Shown in pieces: positions 39,584 to 49,469 of a stretch of 53,115 nucleotides of DNA. A model generated the notes under the pieces. That model worked only from the letters and a program-made list of their open reading frames with translations, was not told the DNA's origin and ran no database searches. Position 1 is the first letter of the stretch, and every line of letters starts with the position of its first letter. The stretch comes from Bifidobacterium catulorum (GTDB taxonomy: Bacteria; Actinomycetota; Actinomycetes; Actinomycetales; Bifidobacteriaceae): assembly GCF_003129925.1 (NCBI RefSeq), contig NZ_QFFN01000017.1, forward strand, positions 1 through 53,115. Reading direction: 5' to 3'. A program made the position numbers and the translations under genes.

Positions 39584-40708
39584 ATGGCAAGACAAGCATC
39601 GTCGACGGTGTCGCCGCGCCGTACGAACAGAAACGGCGGCGGAACGGCCGCATCATCCGTTCTCGGCATCATCGGCGAGATACTGCTGACCATGGCCGCG
39701 ATACTGGCGTTGTACATCGCATGGCAGCTGTGGTGGACGGGCGTCGTGGCGGAACAGGCGCAGGCCGACCAGAGCAGCAACGCGTCATGGGTGGCCCCCA
39801 AACAGTCGGGCAACGGCTACGCCATCGCCAAGGCCCAGTCCGGCGAGCCTCCCGTCGAGCCGAAAACCGCCAACACCGGCGATTTGATCGGGCAGATCTA
39901 TATTCCGCGATTCGGTTCCGCATGGCATCGCAACATCGTGCAGGGAACCGACGCCTATGAGCTTTCCCGCCACGGACTCGGCCACTATGAGGAGACGCAG
40001 ATGCCGGGTGAACTCGGCAACGTCGCCATCGCCGGCCACCGTTCCGGATACGGCGAACCGCTCGCCCACGTGGACGAATTCCAGAAGGGCGACAAGATCA
40101 TCCTGCGTACGAAGGACTACTGGTACGTCTACACGTACACGAACTATACGATCGTGACGCCCGAGCATACGGAGGTCGTGGCCTCCGTGCCCGGCAAACC
40201 GGGTGAGACCCCCAAGGACCGTTACGTCACGCTCACCACATGCGAGCCGCGGTATACCACGGCCACGCATCGTTGGATTTCCTACGGCAAGTTCGACTAC
40301 TGGGCCAAGGTGTCCGACGGCATACCGCAGGAGCTGGCCGGCGACATGTCATCCGGCAAGGTCGAATTCGTGCAGAACCAGGCCTCTCCTCTGGCCCGGC
40401 TGTCCTCCGTCATGGCCAAGGCCATCATCGGCCTCGCCATCGCCTACGTCGTCGTCTATCTGGCGTCGTTGATCGCCTGGCGGTATCCGGCGCTGAGGCG
40501 GCTGAAGGCCGGCCACCGTCCGGCACCCGGCGTCAGCATCTACGGATGGATCTACCGCCGCCAGCCCGGTCCGGCGCTTATCCGATGGGTGCTGCTGCTC
40601 ATCGCGGCGCTCGCCATCGTCGGATGCCTGTTCCAGTGGGGGTTCCCGTGGGCGGCGTCCAATATCCCGTATCTTCAGGTCACGTCCAACTTTGTTGCCG
40701 TAGAGTAG
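39584..40708 (+). CDS. Class E sortase
   Basis: The 374-residue membrane enzyme has an N-terminal transmembrane helix (about residues 25-50). The sortase beta-barrel holds catalytic His152 (AIAGHRSGYG), Cys220 (VTLTTCEP) and probably Arg230 (THRW). Two further hydrophobic helices lie at the C-terminus, an arrangement seen in actinobacterial sortases of class D/E type. It would attach LPXTG-like or LAXTG-like proteins to the wall. It starts one base after the DUF881 stop, so the two are probably coupled. Confidence 0.9.
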   Translation: MARQASSTVSPRRTNRNGGGTAASSVLGIIGEILLTMAAILALYIAWQLWWTGVVAEQAQADQSSNASWVAPKQSGNGYAIAKAQSGEPPVEPKTANTGDLIGQIYIPRFGSAWHRNIVQGTDAYELSRHGLGHYEETQMPGELGNVAIAGHRSGYGEPLAHVDEFQKGDKIILRTKDYWYVYTYTNYTIVTPEHTEVVASVPGKPGETPKDRYVTLTTCEPRYTTATHRWISYGKFDYWAKVSDGIPQELAGDMSSGKVEFVQNQASPLARLSSVMAKAIIGLAIAYVVVYLASLIAWRYPALRRLKAGHRPAPGVSIYGWIYRRQPGPALIRWVLLLIAALAIVGCLFQWGFPWAASNIPYLQVTSNFVAVE

Positions 40709-40769
40709 CGGTGGAGTGATTGAGTGGTTCGACGTCTGATTGCTCAGGCGACATCTTTCAGGAGACATC

Positions 40770-41450
40770 ATGACAGATTCAGCATCCTCTTCGATGACCG
40801 TGCCGGAGGATTCCGCGCGTGTGCTCGTCATCGACAATTATGATTCATTCGTCTATACGATCGTCGGTTACGTGCAGACGCTTGGCGCCACGGTGACGGT
40901 CGTGCGCAACGACGCCATCGACCCGGGGAAGCCGGGACTGCTGGACGATTACGATGGCGTGCTGATTTCCCCCGGCCCCGGAGCGCCCGCCGATTCCGGC
41001 GTGAGCGAGGACATGATCCGTCTGTGCGCCAAGGAGCATAAGCCCATGTTCGGCGTCTGCCTCGGTATGCAGGCGCTGGGTGAGGTGTATGGATGCACGG
41101 TCAGCCATGCACCCACGATCATGCATGGCAAGACCAGCCTTATCGAGCATGTCGATGATGAGGTCTTCGCCGGCGTGCCGAATCCGATGACCGCTACGCG
41201 GTATCATTCACTGGCCGTGGAACCCGACAGCGTGCCCGATACGCTGGAGGTGACCGCGTGGACGAAGGACGACCACATCGTGCAGGGCCTTCGCGTGAAG
41301 GGGATGCCGATGTATGCGGTGCAGTTCCATCCCGAATCGGTGATGACCGAGGGCGGATATCGTCTGCTCGCCAATTGGCTGGCGGTCTGCGGGCAGAAGT
41401 CCGCGGTGGCGCGTTCGGCCGGCCTGCATCCCAAGGTGGCCGTGGCATAG
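40770..41450 (+). CDS. Glutamine amidotransferase (TrpG/PabA), anthranilate or aminodeoxychorismate synthase component II
   Basis: This 226-residue class I glutamine amidotransferase hydrolyses glutamine to supply ammonia to TrpE or PabB. The catalytic triad is Cys97 (FGVCLGMQA), His187 and Glu189 (QFHPESV); the N-terminus VLVIDNYDSFVYTIVGY is typical. No TrpE/PabB is adjacent. In actinobacteria this stand-alone copy is annotated TrpG or PabA and always sits beside pknB, so tryptophan versus folate use cannot be decided. AGGAGA precedes the start at 40770. Confidence 0.9.
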   Translation: MTDSASSSMTVPEDSARVLVIDNYDSFVYTIVGYVQTLGATVTVVRNDAIDPGKPGLLDDYDGVLISPGPGAPADSGVSEDMIRLCAKEHKPMFGVCLGMQALGEVYGCTVSHAPTIMHGKTSLIEHVDDEVFAGVPNPMTATRYHSLAVEPDSVPDTLEVTAWTKDDHIVQGLRVKGMPMYAVQFHPESVMTEGGYRLLANWLAVCGQKSAVARSAGLHPKVAVA

Positions 41451-41474
41451 AGGCGTTGCCGCGCTCATATGCAC

Positions 41475-41530
41475 GAATATGGCTGTGCCCCGGTCCTGTG
41501 AGAGCCACGGACCGGGGCACAGCCATATTC
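41475..41530. terminator. Bidirectional terminator between trpG-like and pknB
   Basis: GAATATGGCTGTGCCCCGGT and two more bases (41475-41496) pair with 41509-41530 as a 22-bp perfect stem between convergent genes. Confidence 0.88.
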
Positions 41531-41555
41531 AGGGGATTCCACGGTGGAACGGACG

Positions 41556-43652
41556 CTACTCCTTGTTGTCGTCGCCGGCGGTTCCGGTCGTGGAAGCACC
41601 CGGCGTCGGGTTGCTCGTGGAGGTGTCCGACGGGCTTGGACTCGGGCTGCTGGGCGCCTTGGTGGTCACCGTGATCGTGCTGCCCTTGTCGACCTGCTGA
41701 CCGCCCGCGGGGTTGATTCCCGTGACCAGTGCATCGTCGGAACTGTTGCCGCTCACCGACACCTTGAACCCGGCAGCTTCAAGCTGCTGCCTGACGGACG
41801 AGAGCGTGGACGAACCGCTGGTGTCGACCGACGGCACCGTCACCTTCTCCTTGCCCTGGGACACATACAGCGTGATCGACGACCCCTGCTCCACCTTGGT
41901 GCCGGAGCCGGGATCCACGCGCATGACCGCGCCGGCGGCCACGGTGTCGGAATACGCGGAGCGAATCGTTGCGGTGAGGCCGGCCTGCTGCAGTTTGGCG
42001 GTGGCCTGGTCCTCGGAGATTCCAGTCAGGCCGTCGGGCACGGTGGTCATGCCTGAGGAGATGTAGATCACGATGCTGGCACCCTTGCTTTGTGTGGTGC
42101 CCGCAGCGGGGTCGGTGCGCGTGACCATGTCCTTGTCCACGTCGCTGCTTTCCTCCACGGAGGCGGATCCGTTCACCTTGAAGCCAAGTTTCTCCAGCTC
42201 GGCCTTGGCCTCCTCCTGGGTCTCCCCCTTCACATCGGGGACCTTGACCTGCTTGGGGCCTGTGGAGAACCATACGGTGACCGTGGAGCCCTTCTCGGCC
42301 TGGGATCCGCCGGCGGGACTCTGCTTGGTGAAGGTGCCCTTCTCCTTGTCGGAGTTGTTGTCCTGCTTCTCCTCGTAGGTGAAGCCGGCCTCCTCGATCT
42401 TCTCCTTGGCCAGGGCGCTTGACATCTGTTCGGTGATCGTGGGCACGGTCGCCGTCTGCGTGACGCCGCCATGCAGGAAGAACCAGAGTCCGAGGCCGAT
42501 GGCCACGACGGCCAGCACGGCGACGATCGCGGCGATCTGCTTCTTCTTTTTCGCCTTGGCGGCCGCCGCGGCACGCCGGCTGCCGCGGGTCGCTGCCGCC
42601 GCGTCCGTCGCCGTACCCGTGCCGTTCATGGTGCCGGTCACGGGATTGAACGCCTCGGTCTTGGTGCCGGTCCCCGGTTCGTATGCGGCCGGCTGGGCGT
42701 TGGATTCGGGGCCGACCACCGGTTTCATGGCCTGTGTCTTGGCGTTGCCCAGATCGGTCAGCGGGTTGAATGCGGCCGCGGCGGGGGTGCCGCCGTTCAT
42801 CAGGGCGATGATGTCGTTACGGAATTCGGTGGCCGTGGTGTATCGGTTCTGGCGGTCCTTGGCCATGGCCTTGGCGCAGATCGAATCCCACATCTTCGGC
42901 AGTCCGGGCACGATGGCGCTTGGCGGCGTGGCCACTTCGGAGACGTGCTGGTAGGCGATGGCCACGGCGGAGTCGCCGGTGAACGGCGGCCGTCCGGTCA
43001 GCATCTCGTAGAGCACGCAGCCGGCGGAATACAGGTCGGAACGCATGTCCACGTTCTCGCCGCGTGCCTGTTCGGGGGAAAGGTACTGCGCGGTGCCGAC
43101 CACGCCCTGCGACTGGGTCATCGTGGCCGAGGAGTCATCCAACGCGCGTGCGATGCCGAAGTCCATGACCTTGACCACACCCTGGTCGCTGATCATGATG
43201 TTGCCGGGCTTGATGTCGCGGTGGATGATGCCCATGCGATGCGAGTATTCGAGCGCGCTGAGCACGCCGATCATCACCTGTTCGGCGTCGCGTTGGCTCA
43301 GTGCCCCGTTCGCCTTCAGGATGTCTCGCAGCGTCTGCCCCTTGACGAACTCCATGATCAGGTACGGCACGTTGACGGAACGGCCGGCGTCGTCCGTGAT
43401 GGCTTCCTCGCCCGAGTCATAGATCGATACGATGTTCGGGTTGTTGAGCATGGCCACCGAATGGGCTTCGCGGCGGAACCGGGCCAGGAATATCGCGTCG
43501 CTGGCCAAATCGGCACGCATGATCTTGATGGCGATGGTGCGTCCCAGGCGGGTGTCCGTTCCGACATGGACCTCCGCCATGCCGCCGTGGCCGATGAGTT
43601 CACCGACGGTGTACCTGCCGCCGGCCAACGAGGCCGGTATGTACATACTCAT
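41556..43652 (-). CDS. pknB: PASTA-domain Ser/Thr protein kinase PknB (Stk1 family)
   Basis: The 698-residue transmembrane kinase senses muropeptides/lipid II and phosphorylates growth regulators. The N-terminal kinase domain (about residues 14-275) is complete: Lys43, HRDIKPGN with Asp146, DFG Asp164. A ~90-residue linker precedes the single transmembrane helix (KKKKQIAAIVAVLAVVAIGL, about 363-385), followed by four PASTA repeats and a Ser/Pro/Thr-rich tail. It is last in the fha-pstP-rodA-pbpA-pknA-pknB operon and its ATG overlaps the pknA stop by 4 bases. Confidence 0.96.
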   Translation of the reverse strand: MSMYIPASLAGGRYTVGELIGHGGMAEVHVGTDTRLGRTIAIKIMRADLASDAIFLARFRREAHSVAMLNNPNIVSIYDSGEEAITDDAGRSVNVPYLIMEFVKGQTLRDILKANGALSQRDAEQVMIGVLSALEYSHRMGIIHRDIKPGNIMISDQGVVKVMDFGIARALDDSSATMTQSQGVVGTAQYLSPEQARGENVDMRSDLYSAGCVLYEMLTGRPPFTGDSAVAIAYQHVSEVATPPSAIVPGLPKMWDSICAKAMAKDRQNRYTTATEFRNDIIALMNGGTPAAAAFNPLTDLGNAKTQAMKPVVGPESNAQPAAYEPGTGTKTEAFNPVTGTMNGTGTATDAAAATRGSRRAAAAAKAKKKKQIAAIVAVLAVVAIGLGLWFFLHGGVTQTATVPTITEQMSSALAKEKIEEAGFTYEEKQDNNSDKEKGTFTKQSPAGGSQAEKGSTVTVWFSTGPKQVKVPDVKGETQEEAKAELEKLGFKVNGSASVEESSDVDKDMVTRTDPAAGTTQSKGASIVIYISSGMTTVPDGLTGISEDQATAKLQQAGLTATIRSAYSDTVAAGAVMRVDPGSGTKVEQGSSITLYVSQGKEKVTVPSVDTSGSSTLSSVRQQLEAAGFKVSVSGNSSDDALVTGINPAGGQQVDKGSTITVTTKAPSSPSPSPSDTSTSNPTPGASTTGTAGDDNKE

Positions 43653-44740
43653 CGTGACCCTTCCTTCCCTGCGTTCTCATTATCGTTCATGATTGTGTCG
43701 CCGTCATCGCCCCCATCATCGGGGACGTTCGCCGGCGGTGACGGAATCTCGTTCTTCGCGTCCGGTTGCGGCGTGGCCTGCGGTTGCGGATTCTGCCTGG
43801 CCACCCAATCGGCGGCGGAGAACAGCAACAGCGGCTGGTGGGGCTTGCTCGTGACCCTTCGGACCAGTGGTCCGCTGATGGTCTCGACGAGGTTCTCCGG
43901 GGTCTCCGTCTCCTGGTCGAGCAGTCTGCGCTCGATTTTGGCCAGCGTGCGTGAGACCACCAATGCGTTGGCCGGACGATCTGCCGGTTCCTTGGCGAGC
44001 ATGGTCATCACGAATTCGCGGAGCTGCCAGTCGATGGTGGCAGGCAGCGGCGGCACCGGGTCGTTCACATGGGCGGCCGCGATGTCCACGGGCGTGGCGC
44101 CTGTGAACGGACGGTGCCCGCATAGGCCCTCATAGGCCACGACGCCCAGCGAATAGATGTCGGACTGCGGCGTGGCCTGCTCGCCCTGCGCCTGCTCCGG
44201 GGAGATGTACTGCGCGGTGCCCACGACCATGCCATCCTGGGTGATCTGCGCCTGATTGGTGGAGTACGATACGCCGAAATCGGTGACTTTCACCTCTCCC
44301 GTATCGGAGACCATGATGTTGGCCGGTTTGACGTCGCGATGGATCACGCCATGCGAATGCGCCACGTAGAGTCCCCGTGCCGTCTGGATGAGGATGGGCA
44401 GCAGCTCGGTGGGTTCCATCGCCCCACGCCGCTTGTAGATCTCGGCCAGCGAATCGCTGGGCACGTATTCCATGATGAGGAATCCGATGCCGTCATGCTC
44501 GTAGTATTCGAACAACGCGGCGATGTTCGGGTGGGCGAGATTCGCGGAGTTGTGCGCCTCCGCGCGCAATCGGCGGAGCTTGGCCTCCTCGTTGGCGAGG
44601 TCCGCGCGCAGCGCCTTGATGGCCACCGGTCGTTCCAGCTCGATGTCGTAGCCCTTCCACACCTCGCCCATGCCGCCTTGCGCGAGTCGCTGGTCCAGGC
44701 GGTATCGGCGGTGGATCAGTTGCCCTTCGATGAGTCTCAT
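43649..44740 (-). CDS. pknA: Ser/Thr protein kinase PknA
   Basis: The 363-residue protein has a complete kinase domain (about residues 12-270): Lys42, HRDVKPAN with Asp136, DFG Asp154 and SPEQAQGE. The ~90-residue tail is proline- and acid-rich and has no obvious transmembrane helix; mycobacterial PknA has one, so this copy may be cytoplasmic. It regulates division and cell-wall synthesis with PknB. Both its ends overlap the neighbouring genes by 4 bases (ATGA), implying translational coupling. Confidence 0.94.
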   Translation of the reverse strand: MRLIEGQLIHRRYRLDQRLAQGGMGEVWKGYDIELERPVAIKALRADLANEEAKLRRLRAEAHNSANLAHPNIAALFEYYEHDGIGFLIMEYVPSDSLAEIYKRRGAMEPTELLPILIQTARGLYVAHSHGVIHRDVKPANIMVSDTGEVKVTDFGVSYSTNQAQITQDGMVVGTAQYISPEQAQGEQATPQSDIYSLGVVAYEGLCGHRPFTGATPVDIAAAHVNDPVPPLPATIDWQLREFVMTMLAKEPADRPANALVVSRTLAKIERRLLDQETETPENLVETISGPLVRRVTSKPHQPLLLFSAADWVARQNPQPQATPQPDAKNEIPSPPANVPDDGGDDGDTIMNDNENAGKEGSR

Positions 44741-46197
44741 TTGTTCAAAGCCTCCTGCATGACTTGCTGCATGATCGGTCCGGCGGCTTCGGATCCGAAA
44801 GCGTTGACGTTGTGCACGACCACTGCCACGGCGATCTTCGGATCGTCGGCGGGCGCGAATCCGGTGATCCAGGAATCGTTGGCGCTGTTGTTGCCGATCT
44901 GCGCGGTGCCGGTCTTTGCGGCCACCTTCGCGTTGGCGAGCTGCAGCTGCGGGTCCTCCTTGGTGATGACCGCCTGCATCATGGTGTTGAGCTTGCCGGC
45001 GGTGTCCTTGGAGAAGGCCTGGGAGAACGTGGAGGGGGAGCTTTCGGAGACGACGCTGAGGTCGCTTGCGCGGACGCGGTCCACCAGCGTCGGCTGCATC
45101 ATCTTGCCGTCGTTGGCCACGGCCGAGGCGATCATCGCGTTGAGCAGCGGGGTCTCCAGGGTGTCTCCCTGTCCGATGGACGCCAATGCGAGACGGTCGT
45201 TGGTTGCGTTGTCGGGGAACTTGGATGCGGTGGCCTTCATCGTCAGACCGGACGAGCTGGTGCCGTCGACGGTGATGGAGCTGCCGAAGCCCATTTTCTT
45301 GGCCTGGTCGGCGATTTTCTCGTTGCCGAGTTTGACGCCCAGCTGCGCGAATGCGGTGTTCGACGAGTACGCGAAGGCGTCGAGCAACTGCATGTTGCCG
45401 TTCGAGCCGGCCGCCGCGCTGGATGTGTTCGTCAGCTGCGTCCGGGTGCCGGGGAGCGTGTATGAGCTGCCGGCGGGCACCGACGTGTTCGTGTCGTATC
45501 CGTTTTCGAGCGCCGTCGCGGCCACGACGATCTTGAATGTTGACCCGGGCGGATACAGCTCGCTCGTGGTGCGGTTCAGCATCGGGTTGCCCTTGTCGGA
45601 GATCAGGGCCTGATACGTCTTGTTGACGTTGGCGCTGTTGTGGCTGGCCAGTCCGTTCGGATCATAGCTGGGAGTGCTCACCATGGCCAGGATTCGACCT
45701 GTCTTGGGCTCCATGGCCACGACCGCGCCCTGCTGGCTGCCCAGAAGCTGGTAGGCCAGCTTCTGCAGCTTCGGGTTGATGGATGTTTCGATGTTGGCGC
45801 CCTTGTTCTCCTCGCCGGTGAACAGGGATTTGAACTTGCTGAGCCACAGCGAGCTGTTCTCCCCGCTGAGCAGCGTGTTGCGGGAGGCCTCGATGCCGCG
45901 GTCGGCGCGTGTGGTGACGGAGAAGTATCCGGTGACGGGCGCATACAACGGCCCGTTGGCGTAGGAGCGCTGATAGGAGAAGGCGTCGTCCGATTTGTCG
46001 GATTTGGCGATGACGGTGCCGTCACTGGCCAGGATCGCGCCGCGTGGCGCGCCGTATTCGTGGTACAGCGCACGGGTGTTGCGGGGGTCGGAGTTCAGCG
46101 AATTCGCCTGTATGGTCATGAGCTTCGTCGTGGAGAGACCGAGGATGGCGAACAATGCGATGACCGCCGTGAACAGCTGACGCAATGATGTGTTCAT
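44737..46197 (-). CDS. pbpA: Penicillin-binding protein PbpA (class B transpeptidase)
   Basis: The 486-residue protein has an N-terminal membrane anchor (about residues 8-28), a dimerisation-type segment (GAPRGAILASDGTVIA) and a transpeptidase domain with STFK (S219-K222), SSN (S278-N280) and KTG (K428-G430). It crosslinks peptidoglycan and partners the adjacent SEDS glycosyltransferase. The start at 46197 is chosen for GAAAGGAGG upstream; the frame to 46344 overlaps the rodA tail. It overlaps rodA and pknA by 4 bases each. Confidence 0.95.
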   Translation of the reverse strand: MNTSLRQLFTAVIALFAILGLSTTKLMTIQANSLNSDPRNTRALYHEYGAPRGAILASDGTVIAKSDKSDDAFSYQRSYANGPLYAPVTGYFSVTTRADRGIEASRNTLLSGENSSLWLSKFKSLFTGEENKGANIETSINPKLQKLAYQLLGSQQGAVVAMEPKTGRILAMVSTPSYDPNGLASHNSANVNKTYQALISDKGNPMLNRTTSELYPPGSTFKIVVAATALENGYDTNTSVPAGSSYTLPGTRTQLTNTSSAAAGSNGNMQLLDAFAYSSNTAFAQLGVKLGNEKIADQAKKMGFGSSITVDGTSSSGLTMKATASKFPDNATNDRLALASIGQGDTLETPLLNAMIASAVANDGKMMQPTLVDRVRASDLSVVSESSPSTFSQAFSKDTAGKLNTMMQAVITKEDPQLQLANAKVAAKTGTAQIGNNSANDSWITGFAPADDPKIAVAVVVHNVNAFGSEAAGPIMQQVMQEALNK

Positions 46198-47921
46198 CGT
46201 CGTGTCCTCCTTTCGTTCGGCGATGCGTTTGACGTGGTCCGTGGAGTTCGGGGAGAGGCCGGCCAGTTGGATGTCGGAGAGGCCGGCCAGTTGGATGTCG
46301 GAGAGGCGCCGGAGGACAGGGTGTCGCCGTCCTGTGCGTTCCATTCATCCTGCTGTTGGCGTCGCCGTATGGCGTGGGCGCCGTGACGGCCACCGGGCGT
46401 ATGCCGTCCGGCGGTGATGACCTCGGTGGCTTCCCGATCGCCGGTCCGCGCCTCCTGCATGGCCTGTTGCGCGTAGGGCATGTCCTTGGGAAGGGTTCCG
46501 GCCTGGGCCTCCTGCTCCGCGCGTGCGGCGGCCTCCGCCTGCTTCTCCTTCTCTTTCTCGCGGATCGCCATGAGCGCCTCGTACTGGAAGGTGTCGCTGT
46601 CCATATCCTCCTCCGGCTTGTTGGCCGCATTGGCGATGATGAGCAGCAGCGTCGCGAGGATGCAGTTGGCGATGAGGCTGGAGCCGCCGGCCGCCAGATA
46701 CGGCATCGTCAGACCGGTGAGGGGAATGACGAGCGTGATGCCGCCGACCACGGTGAACACCTGAAACGCCATCGTGAACACGAGGCCGGACGCCAGCAGC
46801 TTGCCGAATCCGTCGGAGACCTTCATGGCCGTGACCATGCCGGCGCCGATGATGATGAGATACATCGTCAGGACGGCGAACAGGCCGGCCATGCCGAGTT
46901 CCTCGCCGAGGGACGAATAGATGAAGTCGGAGTTGGCGAGGGGTGTGACGATGGGGTGTCCCTGACCAAGGCCGGTGCCGGTCATGCCTCCGGTGGCCAG
47001 GCCGAACACGCCTTGGACCAGCTGCATGGATCCGCCGACGGCGTTGTATACGGCGTAGTCGAAGGGGTGCAGCCATGCGTTCACGCGGTTGCCCACGTGG
47101 GTGAAGATCATCGACGCCAGTACGGCGCCGCCGGCGAAGAACAGTCCGCCGATGATGATCCAGCTTTTCTGGCCTGTAGCCACATACAGCATGGAGACGA
47201 ACATGGCGAAGAACATGAGTGACGTGCCCAGATCGTGCTGCAATACGAGCACGCCCATGCATACGGCCCATACCACGATGATGGGGCCGAGGTCCTTGAG
47301 CCGCGGCAGCCGGAGTCCCAGCACCTTCTTTCCGCCGACGGCCAGCTGGTCGCGATGGTCGAACAGGTAGGCGGCGAAGAAGAACGCGAGGAACAGCTTG
47401 GCGAATTCGCCCGGCTGCAACGAGTGGGATCCGAATCCGATCCAGATTCGTGCGCCCTGGATCTCCTTGCCGAGACCGGGGATCATCGGGGACAGCAATA
47501 GCGCCAGTCCCGTGACCATGCTCACGTAGGAGAACCTGCGAAGCACGCGGTAGTCCTTGAGGAATATCACCAGTAGGATGCAGAGCACCAGGGCCAGAGC
47601 CAGCCATGTCAGCTGGTTGAGCCCAACGGTGGTGGTCCGTCCACCGAACGTGTCGTTCTGGCTGTCGATGCGGGCGATCATCAGCACGCCCGTGCCGCTG
47701 AGCAGCATCACGCAGGGAAGAATCACCTGCGACGTGTATGGCTGGAATCTGACGAGCACGATCCAGAACACCAGGAACAGTGCGCCGACGATTCCCAGAC
47801 GTGTGGTGTACGCCGGGGGGAACGATCCTTCGACGCGCATGAACATCTGGAAGAAGCCAAGCACGACGATGATCGCCGCTAGTGCGAGCAGCGAGGCTTG
47901 GCGAAGACGACGGATGATCAT
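46194..47921 (-). CDS. rodA: SEDS-family peptidoglycan polymerase (RodA/FtsW)
   Basis: The 575-residue polytopic protein has about ten helices in residues 5-440 with SEDS signatures: GARIWIGFGSHSLQPGEFAKLF, LVLQHDLGTSLMFF, GLGQGHPIVTPLANSDFIYSSLGEELG. It polymerises glycan strands with PbpA. Unusually, a ~130-residue cytoplasmic C-terminal tail follows, glutamate/alanine-rich then basic, containing a repeated TSNWPASP pair encoded by a 24-bp tandem repeat. Start 47921 overlaps the phosphatase stop by 4 bases; the frame to 48092 is inside that gene. Confidence 0.94.
   Translation of the reverse strand: MIIRRLRQASLLALAAIIVVLGFFQMFMRVEGSFPPAYTTRLGIVGALFLVFWIVLVRFQPYTSQVILPCVMLLSGTGVLMIARIDSQNDTFGGRTTTVGLNQLTWLALALVLCILLVIFLKDYRVLRRFSYVSMVTGLALLLSPMIPGLGKEIQGARIWIGFGSHSLQPGEFAKLFLAFFFAAYLFDHRDQLAVGGKKVLGLRLPRLKDLGPIIVVWAVCMGVLVLQHDLGTSLMFFAMFVSMLYVATGQKSWIIIGGLFFAGGAVLASMIFTHVGNRVNAWLHPFDYAVYNAVGGSMQLVQGVFGLATGGMTGTGLGQGHPIVTPLANSDFIYSSLGEELGMAGLFAVLTMYLIIIGAGMVTAMKVSDGFGKLLASGLVFTMAFQVFTVVGGITLVIPLTGLTMPYLAAGGSSLIANCILATLLLIIANAANKPEEDMDSDTFQYEALMAIREKEKEKQAEAAARAEQEAQAGTLPKDMPYAQQAMQEARTGDREATEVITAGRHTPGGRHGAHAIRRRQQQDEWNAQDGDTLSSGASPTSNWPASPTSNWPASPRTPRTTSNASPNERRTRR
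46253..46300 (-). repeat. 24-bp tandem repeat (two units) in the rodA tail
   Basis: Two perfect consecutive 24-base units (46253-46276, 46277-46300), each encoding eight residues (SPTSNWPA). A slippage-prone site that could change the tail in 8-residue steps. Confidence 0.8.
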
Positions 47922-49465
47922 TGTTGCTTCTTCTCCGGGCTTGATGACGGTGAAGGCGTCTGCTGCGGGGTCTTGGCCGCCTCGTTCTGTTTGGCGAGGT
48001 CCTCGGCCTGCTGTCGAATCAGCTCGGCATGGCTGGTGGCTTCGTCGTAGGAGTTCACTGCGATGCTGCCGTTGGCGATCTGATCTCGCCATGATTGGGG
48101 CAGATCGGTCACCTGGATGTCGGTGCGTGTGACCTCATGCGAAAGACTCAGCCCGAAGAAATCAGTGGGGACGCCCTGATAGATGGCCACCGAGCCGTCC
48201 GATTCCCCGAGATAGTACTGCTTCTGGGACCAATGCCATGCGCCGAATCCGAGACCTCCGAGCGCCAGCAGGACGATGACGGTGACGGCTATGACGACGG
48301 TGCGCGAACGGCTGTGGCGCCGTCGTTTCAGTTGGGCCTTGGCTCGCTGCTGAGCCTTGATGGTCTTCACCACTTCCGGGTCATGCGGGTCGGCGGTCAG
48401 GCTGCCGTCGCGTTTCTGCACCACCGGGATTTCGCCGGTGTTCGGCATGGCGACGTCTTCGGCGTCGGTGCGCTGCGATGACGGCTGCGCCACGCGGGGA
48501 GGCTCCGGCTCGGCCTGCGTGACCGGTTCGCTCTGCGTAAGCGCCGCCGCCCGTTGGGCGGGGCTGCCCGCATCGGCCTTGAGCGCCGGGGCCGTCGCCA
48601 CCGGCTCGTCGATGATGTCGGCGATGCTTTCCAGACTGCTGCTCACCGCTCCCCCGACCAAGGGGACCGGCGCGTTCGTACCGTCGGAGCCGCCACCGGG
48701 CAGCGGCAACGTCGCATCAGCGATCACCGCGGTCACATTGTCGGTGCTGCCGGCCTTCAACGCCATGGCCACCAGCATCTGCGCGCATTCCTCGGGATCG
48801 GCCACCTTCTCCAGCACCTCCTGGATGGTGGAGTCCTCCAGCACGCCGCACAGGCCGTCGGAGCACAGCAGCCAGCGGTCCCCCGGCAGTGCGCGGCGGA
48901 TGGAGATGTCCGGTCTCGGGTCGATGTCGAAATCGCCGAGCACGCGCATCACCACGTTGCGTTGCGGATGGTTCTTCGCCTCCGGCTCGGTGATGCGTTT
49001 CGTGTCGATGAGATGCTGGACGTAGCTATGGTCCTTGGTGGTTCGAATGATATGCCCGTCACGAAGCAGATAGGCGCGTGAATCGCCGATATGCGCAAGG
49101 ATCCAATGGTTCTGGACGAGGCTCAGTGCGGTCACGGTCGTGCCCATGCCGGAAAGACGGCGTTCATGCTTGGCCTTGCCCACGATGGCGTCATGCGCGG
49201 CGAGCACCGACGTCTCCATCATCGATGCGATGATCTCCACATCGTCGGCGGCGTCTTCATGTTCGATATGCGCCAGCGAACGAATGGCGATGGTCGAGGC
49301 GGTGTCGCCTCCGGCATGGCCGCCCATGCCGTCGCAGATGGCGGCGAAATGCCGACCGGCGAACGAGGAGTCCTGATTGTTCTTCCTCACGTATCCGACA
49401 TCGGACACCGTGGTGGAATACAACGTCAGCGCTTCGGCCGACCCGGGTGTGTTCATAGCGTTCAT
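47918..49465 (-). CDS. pstP: PP2C-family Ser/Thr protein phosphatase PstP
   Basis: The 515-residue membrane phosphatase reverses PknA/PknB phosphorylation. PP2C metal-binding motifs are all present in residues 15-250: NQDSSF, CDGMGGHAGGDTAS, GDSRAYLLRDG, SDGLCG, DNVT. After a long Glu/Pro/Ala linker comes one transmembrane helix (SRTVVIAVTVIVLLALGGLGF, about 392-412) and a ~100-residue extracellular part. GAGGTGA precedes the ATG at 49465. Four bases separate it from fhaB; it overlaps rodA by 4. Confidence 0.95.
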   Translation of the reverse strand: MNAMNTPGSAEALTLYSTTVSDVGYVRKNNQDSSFAGRHFAAICDGMGGHAGGDTASTIAIRSLAHIEHEDAADDVEIIASMMETSVLAAHDAIVGKAKHERRLSGMGTTVTALSLVQNHWILAHIGDSRAYLLRDGHIIRTTKDHSYVQHLIDTKRITEPEAKNHPQRNVVMRVLGDFDIDPRPDISIRRALPGDRWLLCSDGLCGVLEDSTIQEVLEKVADPEECAQMLVAMALKAGSTDNVTAVIADATLPLPGGGSDGTNAPVPLVGGAVSSSLESIADIIDEPVATAPALKADAGSPAQRAAALTQSEPVTQAEPEPPRVAQPSSQRTDAEDVAMPNTGEIPVVQKRDGSLTADPHDPEVVKTIKAQQRAKAQLKRRRHSRSRTVVIAVTVIVLLALGGLGFGAWHWSQKQYYLGESDGSVAIYQGVPTDFFGLSLSHEVTRTDIQVTDLPQSWRDQIANGSIAVNSYDEATSHAELIRQQAEDLAKQNEAAKTPQQTPSPSSSPEKKQQ

Positions 49466-49469
49466 GCCG

